DNA of 64,000 bases, taken from positions 8,685,690 to 8,749,689 of the forward strand of contig CM034403.1 in NCBI GenBank assembly GCA_019925095.2, given 5' to 3'. Source of the stretch: Dendrolimus kikuchii (lineage: Eukaryota > Arthropoda > Insecta > Lepidoptera > Lasiocampidae). Each line of letters starts with the position of its first letter. Position 1 is the stretch's first letter. Under the pieces are notes generated by a model, which had not been told where the DNA came from, did not search any database, and worked only from the letters and a program-made list of their open reading frames with translations. This document shows positions 22,201-34,200 of the stretch, piece by piece. A program made the position numbers and the translations under genes.

Positions 22201-25200
22201 CTATATTTACGAACACAGACTTCTTTGATTACACTGGTAAATAAGATTTTTTTAAAGGTTTTTAAATACAAGCTTTTGAATTCCTGGATATCATCTAGCC
22301 GCAGAGTGCTAGCCAAGACAAGTAAACGAGCCCAAACACGACGGGTCTATCTTATTTAGTACAGGAGTTCCTATGGCCACCTTCCGACTCCATAATCAGA
22401 TCAGCTCCATGGTACCATATTATTGCATTGTCACGCGATATGTACATGCATGCAAAATTTCAGCTCCCGGAAACCGGGAAGTTGGTCAATTTTAACTTGC
22501 AAGATTCCACCCGAACTTACATACATACATACAATAAATACATAAGTACATCCATTGCAAGTTAAATAAAAGCTTGTAAAAAAATCGATTACTTTAATGA
22601 AGTCTATGTCAAAAAATAAAGATTATATTACACAGGAACCGGCTGTATAACACTGACCTGGTTGCCGCCCATCCCATGGCAGTAACCCATCCCCAGCGGC
22701 TGCCCAGCCTTCCCGCCGAGAGTGTCCAAACAATTCGAAGTCTCCGCATTACGAATCTGTAACACAATAACAGTAATTAAAAAACTACACTTGGACAAAC
22801 ATTTTGCATCAATAGCATAGTTTATGTTTGCATATGATTACAATGTAAACTTTGTAAAATGATACTATTCATTATAGCTTTATGTTTTAAAATATGACAT
22901 TTGAATGGTTCGTAGTCCTTTGAATTTTTGAATGCTCTTTAATTGCTGTGCGATATTTGTCACGCCTTGTTTGATTGTAGACATAGGTGTAACAAACAAT
23001 GAATTTTGAGTATTCATTTTGATAAAAAGCGAACCCTCATGTAAAATCGTCATGCCAGACTATGCATACAAACCTGTTTATTTATGAAATTGGCTTCGAT
23101 ATGTCACTTTTCTCATAAATAAACAAGTTTGTATTAATGTAATTTCATAAGAAGACGAATTCTATATACCGCTATACAATAATATAATGTATAGTTACGA
23201 TTAAGGGATGAATTCTTTTTTGTGTGGTCTAGTGAAATTCCAAAATAATGGGGCGAGCATAACGTTTAGCTGAGAGATGTAAAAATTAATTAAGAATCTC
23301 CAAGAATCGTAATGATTGTGGACCTTCGTGATAAGTTCGCTTCCAAAGTCGTAAAAGCTGTCCGTCAACCATTAGGCTAGGTTGTAATAATTATTTTCCT
23401 CATATCCCATCTGACGGACAAGATTGTCTGATATGGTTTTCTACCTCCTCATATTCTTTATTATAATTTATTATTTTATTTGGTTTTAATTCCTTTTCGT
23501 TCGGGGTTGTAATGATTACCTCTCCTAGATAATAGTAGTCCAACGGCATCTGACTCTCTGGATAGATGTTCTCCAGATACCATCTGAAGCTTTTACACTT
23601 GAGGCGTTCTCGGAGTGCCCGCCTTTCTGTGACGTCACCGACGGGAACGTTCAGCGCACCTGATTATCAGATCATAACATTTATCAACGTACATTTACTA
23701 ACAGCGTTTATGAATACACACTACTCATTTAGCAAGTAATGAGATAGACAACACTTTATTGGTCATCAAAACCAATTACAAAAATTTATTTTTATTTATT
23801 TATTACGTTTACTTGTTGTTGTTGTGTACTTTACCCGCTTATAGTTGCAATATGTCACATTTGCGTGCAAATCCTCGCTTGTGCGTGTAACCGCACGCCT
23901 TAGCGTGAATTGATTACATGTTTAATTAATGAAATAGGTAATATCGTATGATCTTATCCAGAAAATGACAATATCGTATGATGATTATCATGAAAATTAC
24001 AATACGACTTCTAGAATTAATTATGCCACACAGAATAATGGGTACTGAAATTAATTAATGTTTTATTATTACCATAATGATTCATGTTATGACCTAATCT
24101 GACATAAAAGCAATACATGTTAATGCTATGTTAATAAATCATTAGTAATTTTAATAGATCAATATTAACACACCACACATAATAATTAAGTATGTGTAAA
24201 ATTAATAAACTGTAAATAATGGTTATTCATGTTTTTACAGATATAGAGCAAAGCATGCACAAATATTTTAAATATATCTAACATAAATATAAAAAAGCGT
24301 TAATATAATATAAACTTTGCAAGATTGAAACACAACAACTTTGAGACAACGCGTCTTAAGGTTTTCAAAACGTTATATAACAAAACGTTATACGTTATAA
24401 AATACACAATGGTTATTAAATTGGACTATACGATTTGATCAATTGAAACAGCTTTGATTATTTGAACCGAATAATAATAAGGTATTTGAAAAAGTTCAAC
24501 GTTCTTGCAATGTTCAGTCTGCCAACTCGGAATCTAGTTGTCGGTGAACCACAAAAAATATTTGTCAGATGACGTGATACAAAAACATTAATTATGAGAT
24601 TGAAATTTATCAATCAACTAATTCGAAACCAACAACATAGCGACACGAATTTATTAATTTCATTCTAAAAGTCGTTAATAGTGGAAAAATTAACTTACTT
24701 ATTACCTTGAAAAGAATGATACTAAGAATAATTCCATACATGGTATAATAAATAACAAAGATAAATTGGAAATAAGAAAGTTAAAGGGACACACTTTCAT
24801 ATCAAATATGAAAGCAGTAGCATAGAATTTTATACGAGATGTGTTCTCAAATTAAACATATTTTATAGAGAAACAAACGTTTAATAAATTACATCGTTTT
24901 ATGATGAAGAAAGAATATTATAGTGACAAAGTAATCGAACACTTTTAAAAGTCAAGTCAAATATTTGTTTAATGTAAACAAATATTTTGTGGTGTGCACC
25001 CTTCAAAATTGTTACGCCGATCTTAACTCTAAAAACACGTTTGAGCTTTTTGAAAATATAATTAAAGATGAACTAAGGTAACGTAAACTGAAGTAATACT
25101 CTATATAAATAGATAAAAAACGTAATTCTGTCAAAATACTAAGGGAATAAATCGGCAACTGGATTCAGAGTCTTCGTTAAGGCCGATTTAAATTGATTCA

Positions 25201-28200
25201 GTTACTTACTTGGGAAGCGGACTGACTTCCAAATATTTAATCGGGAATATTCAAGTCAGTATTGTATTGGTAGAGCTGTATAGACTTCAAATCAATTTAC
25301 CCGATGCCGGTACGAAGTCAGCACTGGCGTCCTTCGGATTTGAATTCGGTAGTTGGATCAATGTAAATCAGCTTTAAATCGTTATATAAAGGTGGTGTTA
25401 GGACCTGGGTTAATATTGTAGTAAAAGTGCTTCCAGTCGTCGAGCCAGACCTCCGCGAGGCGGGCGTTGTTGTGGTTGACGACGCGGCCAGTGCCGCCGG
25501 GGAACGAGTACGGCGTCGTCTTGCGGAACACGTGGCCGACGTGCGAACACGGCGCGATCTCCAGAGTGCCGCCGCACATCCACACCTGGCGCACGCGCAC
25601 ACCCAACCACCACACACGCACAACCCGGGTTAATGCCAACATTCACAATGGCATCGCTATCCTAAGGCTATTTTTGATCTCAACTTTTATGTTAGGGCAA
25701 TATTTTATATTATTACAGCTCTGGCAGTGATCTGTTCCAATGTTTCGTTATTTCTAATATTTACCTTTGGGTATTTAGTTTTATTTAATAGTATTATCTG
25801 TACAACTACAACATAGTTTTATTAAAATTTATACTAACAAGAACAAAGACTAAACTTTAAGGAAATTTGTACGCCGAATCGATAAAAACACGTTAGTTTT
25901 ATAAAAAATGTTCTTATCATCTATTCTATGGAGGTTAGGTACTCGTTACTTTATTAAATGATTTGCCAAAATTTAAAAAAATTGTTTCGGCAACCTATGC
26001 AGGAACAATAAAATTAATTTATTTATACTTACGAAATAAACATTTTAGGCATTAAATACTAACAAATAAGCGAGTAATATGAAAATGTTCCATTAAGCGA
26101 GTATATTTACTCATAATATTCTATTGATGAACTGAAATTTACATGTGAAAGTTTTAAAGTCTTTACATACACAAATCTGAACTTGGAGAAAGTAGATATA
26201 AAATCACACAATCTCTAAATAATGAGTAAAAACAATTACTCACTCTTAAGCACATTAAGATTTTAATAAATTTTCTAATTCACCGTCGCTGTGGGTAGCT
26301 ATATAATATTTTATAGATATTTCAATTAGGCGACGAGACACATCGTAACTTATTAATATTTAAGTGCAACAAAGTAAACATTCAACTTGACCCAGAACAA
26401 AAAAAAAATAACAATAGTTAATAGAGCCAGTCATGTCTAGTAATATTCGTTATTTCATAAAAATCACGAATCTTATTAAATCAACGTCCTCAACATAGTT
26501 ATGCCATTGTTAACGCTCACGCAAGCAACAATAACTGATATTGAAAAGCTGTTCTTAATAAAAACTTTACGTTTTATAAATACATTTATTAAAAAAGCTT
26601 ACATATGTGTTACTTGAGATCAGTTATTTTTTTGCTTCCAAATTATATAAAAGCTCATTGTTTCTTTATCTTTGTATAAACCTTGACATTGTGAATGAAA
26701 AAAAGATAAGTACAAATACATATAAAGGGGAATTATACTATTGTTAACACTCCAGTGTAATTTACTGGCACGCTATTATTTTATCCAAAACATTAAGAAG
26801 TCTTAATGTTTTATTTTGTAACCATACAGTGATAATAATAATATTATTGTCTGGGTATAAAATTAAACAAAATATTAAGATTTTTAATAAATTAAATAAA
26901 TTGGCTGAGTGCCAATCATTCAATGGGATACCAACAATGGTATAGTTACCCCAAAGTATTTAAAGGATAAAAACAACATTATACCTATACAGTAAATGTA
27001 ATATACATTTCAGTATAGAAAAGTGAGTTTAATATATGTATAGTTACGTTAAAAAGCATTAAAATATTAAAAAACAACACATTATGAGATAGGTATTAAA
27101 ATATATTCAAACATCATGAAATGTGTAAATATGAACAATTATACATATGTATGCATTATAATTTAAGATAAATATTAAAGTAATGACGTATATACCACCT
27201 GATATATTAAATATGTTATTATAGTTATATTATGGACGACTAGTTTCCTATAGAGCTCTGTAAGTCCTCTGCAATTATTTTCATGTCTTGTATAGTCTTT
27301 AAGGGGATTCGACTAACTTTGCCTGACATAAGACTGCAATGTTTCGTAAGGAAGCCTTAGGGCGGGAGAGAGAGCAGATATCCCGGCTATTCTCTAGCAC
27401 AAACAAGCCTGGACAGCACCGGAGTGCATTTAACTACCTTAAATCACTGTTTCCGGCCAAAACACAAAACTGCAAATTCATTCGATGCGATTTCCTGTGC
27501 TAAGGCATTTCCCTTACACGGTTTGGGTCACCACTCCTTCGACGATCGTCATTCGTACTGAACATATTTTATACACACTTGGTAATGAGATGGATCGTAA
27601 AAAGAAACGAAGAAGACTTCGAATGCGCGATGCTAATCAATTCGCAAGTTCTTGCGAAGGGGAGTACGAGCTGGTAGATTATATGATGCGATGTCGCATC
27701 AGTTTTGTAGTTTTGCGCATACCTACTCACGGCAGCGCATGACGGCTCTCGGGGACAACATAAACTGTCACCAGCAATGCCCGCTGTGATAAGGGCACGT
27801 AGGTATTGTGTGACCGTTATTTTCACTTTTAAACCAAATTTAATTGCAAGTGGGAGCGTATCATTTGCAAGCTTCGCGATAGGAACATGACTTATGTCCT
27901 ACGACCGTTCGATCCTCGGACAACGAGGTAATTTTGGCGGATATCCGGCAATAATCACGAGTCTTCTACAACTGTTTACTACTTATACCCGGGCAATTTG
28001 GTGTGCGTATAATCATACTAAGTCGACCAACTAATTTGCCATTTCATGACAGCTCACTACATCTCTAAGTATATATACCTAGTTTTGCCATAAATATTGT
28101 AACAAAAAAATTTTTTTTATTGCAAATAACATTTATAAGTTTTAAAATGTGTTAGTTTAATACATAAATATAAAACATAAAAAGCTTATTCGAAGTGGTC

Positions 28201-31200
28201 TCCATTGACTGCAATACAGTCCTTTAACGTTGAGGCCAATTATCAATAGAAGCACGCACTCTTTCCATGAGAAAACTCTTCACTACCAATCGTATGGATT
28301 GTTTTAGGGACTCCAAATTATCATGGCGTTTAGAGCTAGCCGTACTCTCTAAAACTGACCATAAATCATAATCCAGCGGATTAAGATCGGCACTAGACTA
28401 CGGCCAGTCTTCAGCTCTGATGAAGTCCGATACGTTCGTTTCCAACCAAGACTTCGTGGACCGAGCTTTATGACCCGGCGCCGAGTCTTGCTGGAAGAAC
28501 CATTCTTAGTTATTGAACATGGTGTTGTTAAGGGGCTGGGCAAAAGGAGGTCGCATTGTACCTATTAATAGCCCGGTACACAAACATTTGACTAATACCA
28601 AGCGTATGGAGAGTTTTAAAAATTGTATTTGGCTCCATATCTACTTTGCGTAATGCAATCACAGTGATTCCGTTCTCTTTATCGCCCCACTCTATTTTAA
28701 TATCGCAAAATGTTGTATAATGTTTTGGCACCAAAATGAGAAAACACAATGACCAATCATATGAAAATGACAGATTCCAAATTCAAATGTAATATTTGGT
28801 TTCTTTTTAATTGTAACAGTATTTATGGTCAGACTACGTATAGGTACATAAATATTAAACATATATAGTATAATATGCATTCATATACGTGATTAAAATC
28901 GTTGTTTAAATAATATTTAATAGTCAAACCAAAAGGGTAAGGCCTTTTGGACCCATATCAGAAAATTAATTTTAAAACGTGGACGTATTCATACGTAGTC
29001 AGACTTCAGTCTGTCCTTTCTATAAATTGCATTTTTAACGTATAAAACTGAAATTAATGGTTCCCAACTACCCTATTCATATTTTGAAGCATGCTGTCTC
29101 TCGTATCCCCCTAAATACTATTATAATAAAGACTAATATGTGTTGGTCCAGCTTGTTTAACAGGTATAATACGTATAAATATATGGGAAGATATTATTTT
29201 AAACTTGATTTCAATTAATATTTATTAATAATCGTGTTAAACGTTATTATCCTATTAAGCCATGATAATATATAGCCAGCGAGTTGTAGCATGTAATCAA
29301 TTATTCCTAAAAATATATTTATATGAAAACGAATATAATTTAGATGCACTTTTTACAAATATACTAAACTTATTTTGTTAGTATTTGAATAACTTTTAAA
29401 GTTATGACGTCATAATGTTGTATGCTTGTGAAAAACCTAGGAGGACGTGATTTTTCTAAGATGATATAAAATGTCTCAGAGTTTTATATACCCGTTAATA
29501 TTATAATGCCATCAAAGGTATTCAATTAGTCATCTCGTCTATCAGCGTTAATGTCATCTACTCTATTAAGTTAATAGCAAAATTTCATAATGTTCTAAGG
29601 CACTACTGTAGATTATTGTATAAATAAAACACAATACACTGAATTTCATCGTTAATGACAATGATAAAATGATTTATTGTTGTTTGTTAAAACTTCACAC
29701 CTGAAACCTCTTTTGTCTGCACAAATGGATAGAAATGCTGTTGATTACATTATAACAGCTCTCTACTAACACAACTGTGTCTAAACAAATAGATCTTTTA
29801 CAAATTGATGGTATTGTTTACAATGTACCGTGGTTGACGCTAAAAGTCTCGAATGCATTATAAAAAAACTAAAGCAGTAATAGCTTAGCCACTTGAGTCT
29901 CATTTTGATAACATGACATTGGCTCCAGAAGAATGCACCACCGAGGCAGTTTTTGTTTTGTTTACTGTTTCAATAAAATTACATGTTAACTATAAAAAAT
30001 TATCATGAGGAAAATTCCACATAGTAATAACCGACCAAAGCGTGGCGAATTTATAAGCTATTGGCCTAAATATCTGGTGAGGCTAAAACCTATCAGCCGA
30101 AGATATAAGGGCTAAAATTATGCAGAGCCTTAGTCTGTTTTCAGTGGGTATCTGGAAAACTTCTAGAACAGTATATAATAACAGGCCGAGTATGAATCGT
30201 ACGTGCACGTAATAGTTCTTATATAAAATACCACATGAATATTTTTGTAGGCATCCGGGAGTTCTACACCGGTTCTACATTCAATACCACTAGTCTTGTA
30301 GATCTTGAAATAATCAGCTGAGACAATACAGCTGCAAATATACAAACACCGGAGTGAACCGACAACGATTCCCTTTGATCTTTAGGTATTGGAATATTTA
30401 AAAAATCCAAAATCGAGATACTTTTACTCATTTAAGCATAGTCCTTTTTCGATTGTTAGTAGAGATTGCTACAACTCACTGCCTAAAAGTATTGCTGTGG
30501 TCAATAATTTCAATTAAAATAATCAAACCGATATACTCATTGCTTCTGCATAAACAAGAAGCCCAAATAAGTATAAAAAAGAAAAGCAATGAAACTAGAA
30601 AAATGTAGCCCCGTAGTAACAATAACCAATAAACAAACGAATAGGCGGTTGAAATAAAATGGCAGCAATTCGAAACATGAAATAAAACTCAGTATTATTA
30701 ATTCTTATACAATTAAAATATTTGTTAACAAGAGGAAAATACAGATTGTAATAATTAAGAATTTAACTAAGAACTATTTATGAAGGATAAAATATAAATT
30801 AGTATAAAAAACATTAAGAATAAAAGAGAAAAAGCAAGCGAAATGAATGTTAACAACGTGCATGCAATAAAAATTAATGCAGCTGCAATGACCGTTGATA
30901 ATGTTAAAAAGCTCAACGAGATCGTCTATATGTAAATTAATGTTCACAATGAACAGCATTTAATAACCTTGTTAGTACATGAATTATCCCAAGCCACAAC
31001 AAAACTTAATTGTACTCTCACTGATAACATTTTGTTCAGTTCATAAAATCGTAATTCTGCGAGCAAATTTAATAGGTATACTACGGTAGCGTATGTGGTT
31101 TAGACCTGTATCTCATAGGACTAAAATTATAATCTAGGTAATAAGACGTAGGTTAAAAGTTTTACTAATGATTTATTTATTACAATGTCAGTCCTAATAT

Positions 31201-34200
31201 TCTTCCATCGTTATACTATAGTCCCTAGAGAAAATCTATTACCAAATTTCTTTACGATCTGTTCATGATGTTATCTAATTAAAATTTTACTAATAAAAAC
31301 CCAAATACGTATGTGTCTCAAGAACGTGCTCTCATGTGCTCGATTTTTCTGTATGGGAGTCACAAATAAAAATAAACTTAAAATTAACAAAACGTTATCA
31401 GTCTGAGCACTCTCATAGTTCACAATCGAACCTGGATTCATGGCGTAATAGAAATCCCCCCACTCGTCCATCCAGACTTCTGCAACGCGCGCCGCATTGT
31501 GGAGCACAACATTTTGTACGCCTCCAGGGAACGAATAGGGCGACTTGTCACGGAAGACGTGACCGACGTGAGAGCATGGCACGATCTCCAAAGAGCCGCC
31601 ACACTGCCATACCTTCAGCGCACCGAATTAATATAAATCAGCTTTTATTGGTGCCAGAAAAAAAATGCTTTTATATAACAGGGTTACCTTAGACCAGAGA
31701 TTCCCAAAATGATCGATACAAACGAAAACTGATTTAGGGTGTCGACAAGGTCTAAAAATCGTTTCTTATTTGAAACTTTCAAGAAAGGAACTATATGAGT
31801 TGTTTTACGTGTACCAACTTGTTATAAGAATGACTAATATTTTAGTAGTAAGGAATTTGTATTAATAATTATTAATTACACTTGATATTTACTGAATTTT
31901 ATGTCTATTTATTTTGTTAATTTTGATGAGAAAATGATGTCAACATTACTCAGTTAACCAACCGCAAAGTTTATAAATCGGTAAGTATTTTGTATCAATG
32001 CAAGAAAACTAAAGATAGAATTTTTAAAGTAATTTAACTATGGGGGTCTCAGGTATCAGTTCATTTTGGGAAAGGGGTCTCCTGCCAAAAATAGTTTGGG
32101 AATCCCTGCCTTAGACCTTTACATGTAACGAATAGTATTATAATTATACTGTCACACCTAAGGTAGAAATGATTCTTGAGCAGTTTTAGTAATATTTAAT
32201 AGTATACGCTAAATTTTATATACTCATCAGTGTAGAGAAGGCGGAGTCAAACCTGATTTTTGTATTAAAATCGCTTATTGGGCATTTGTCTGTTGCAAAC
32301 TAGAAGCGAACATAAAATATTGTTCGTAATATTGCTATGCACGTTTTTATGTGCCTGCTGAAATTTGCGCAGACCTATATAGAAAATACGTTACTATCGA
32401 AATACAAAATCAGAGTAAAGCGTATCCAAATTCAGAATTTGACAAAAATGTATAGTCATAAGGTCTATTTCAATAGATTATTGAAAAAATATCGCAGTAT
32501 GCTATTTCAAAGGAAAACATTACACTGCGCATGCGTACGACTCTTTTATGACTAGCTTGGACTCTTGTTAAAACGGGACTATACAGACTGTACAATACTG
32601 TACATACAGTCTGGATGTTATATATGTATACTGTTCTGATGGTTGGCTCTGCCTATAACGTACACTTTGTCTCATCTACTCTAAATTTTTAATCTGAAAC
32701 GTAAAAGTAATTGTTAGTATTCAAGTGCAAGTAGACTTTGTCGTTTAATGGCTCTTTATTTTTATTGGCTGTTAAATTTAACAATCAACTTTTATTGTAC
32801 ACAACAAACTAGGAATTAAAATTGTTAATGTATAACATAAAAATTACAAATACCTACGGCAAAGTGATAGCATAACATATTCCCTTGACTCAACGCAAAA
32901 AGATGGTTATCATATCTAACACTGACTCAGTTTGGCAACGCTTTTGTTTTATCACTTCATGACTCAGAAAGTGAAAACGTCCAAAATGATACAACCAAAT
33001 CTAACGGTGTTGAAAACGTAGAGCGTACTGTACTGTATATTGGGATATATTTACATATTATATACAAGGAGGGAAATCCTAGGAGATTTCGAGTACGCTT
33101 TTATTTAAGCTAATATACTTTCGTTGACTCATCTGACAACAAAATTGTTCATAAAATTTAAATACTGAAAAATAATTTAGTTACTTAAACTATAGGAGAA
33201 ACCACATAGGTACGTTATTACTCAAAATCTATGAAAATATTCCAAGCTATTTGTTGCCAAAAATACTTTTCGAAATATAACATTTAAAGTTTAATACTAG
33301 ATCACCGATCGTGATATTTATCGTACCAAAGATTGAATATCATTAGCATCAACTAATCACTCAGTTCACTAAAAAAATATAAAGATAAGTAATTCAACTT
33401 ACAATGCTAACTTACCCTGAAACTCATTTCTAGATTCTCGCCTCCCCATATATCCATGCCTTCGTCGTATGAACCAATTTTGTAGAAGTAATCTCGGTCT
33501 ATAGCGAACAGACCACCGGCCATTGTTGGAGTACGGAGTGGAGCGGTTCTATCGCCGCCACGACGAGCCATCTCACGTTCAGGGACTCGATACCTTGAAT
33601 CAAATATGGCTCCTATAAAAATTCAGTCAGATGTATAGGTTTCTTCAGCAATGAAATACTTGAAAGCCTATACTTTGATGTTGTCATATTTAAGTTAAAT
33701 TAGGTATTACGGACAATTGATCCACTACTTATTGTTGACTAGCTGACCCGGCAAACTTTGTACCGCCTCAGAATCAATAAATAAAAAACTCTGATTTCTG
33801 AAAGACGGGACGAACATCAAACATTTGACATTCAAAACCAAAAAAATGAAAAAAAAACTTCACTTTTAAATTTAATTGATTTCTAAACGACGGGACGAAC
33901 AGCAAATGTTTGACAGGTAAGAATAGTTTCTAAGAGAAAGTGAAATTATTGTTTTTACTATATTCCAAGCATCTTTTTCATATTTACTCAACTTTTAAAC
34001 CTTCCCTGGACTTCCACAAATAATTCAAAACCAAAATTAGCCAAATCAGTCCAGCCGTTCTCGAGTTTTACCGAGAGTAACGAACAGCAATTAATTTATA
34101 TATATATATATATATATAGTTTTTTTTCATTCAACCTCTAATAAACGTCTTGAAAAAAGGTCATCTATCATTATGTTTTTGATGTTCAAATCGATATGAA

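Larger units (their letters stand above)
19992..22532. repeat. Long foldback element (arms 19992-20521 and 21861-22532)
   Basis: The left arm (GTATGTTAGTATGTAAC..., TGCAATAATATGGTACCATG, GTCTTGGCTAGCACTC, ending AGCGTGGGGTGC) reappears in reverse complement on the right (GCACCCCACGCT..., GAGTGCTAGCCAAGAC, CATGGTACCATATTATTGCA, ...ACATACATACATAC). Outer parts align closely; the middle of the arms has diverged and the right arm is about 140 bp longer. The centre has been opened by a mariner insertion. The element type is unknown to me; it resembles a foldback or long-TIR transposon with no coding sequence of its own. Confidence 0.75.
18310..22657 (-). other. Pgant intron hosting Helitron, foldback and mariner
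   Basis: This 4.3 kb intron contains a Helitron (18321-18826), a repeat copy (19800-19975), and a long foldback element (19992-22532) interrupted by a dead mariner (20545-21806). Between 18830 and 19800 I see no gene or clear repeat, only GC-rich words such as TTCCGCGGA near 19590 that may extend the 19800 family leftward. Confidence 0.65.
25586..31431 (-). other. Pgant intron between the two alternative exons
   Basis: This 5.8 kb of AT-rich DNA separates exons A and B. It contains an AT hairpin MITE (26783-26945) and an internally deleted Tc1/mariner relic (28080-28836). A somewhat GC-richer stretch at 27340-27830 carries 85-codon frames on both strands with no recognised domain. The remainder (28840-31430) shows nothing I can identify. 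Confidence 0.6.

Noticed and set aside
25410..25646. Other open frames over exon B (78, 101, 68 and 87 codons on both strands)
   Set aside because: They are GC-driven shadows of the real - strand exon; only the frame with CSHVGHVFR fits the enzyme.
27485..27826. 85-codon frames on both strands
   Set aside because: Mutually overlapping, without domain or splice evidence; left as unidentified intron sequence.
25405..31612. Two separate GalNAc-transferase genes rather than one gene with alternative exons
   Set aside because: All other exons occur once, in order, on one strand with consistent phases; only this exon is duplicated.
33594..33612. Upstream acceptor ttttatag for the WGGEN exon
   Set aside because: Using it adds 19 bases and runs into TGA after TGG AGC CAT ATT; the acceptor at 33593 restores the family sequence NFRWYRVPE.
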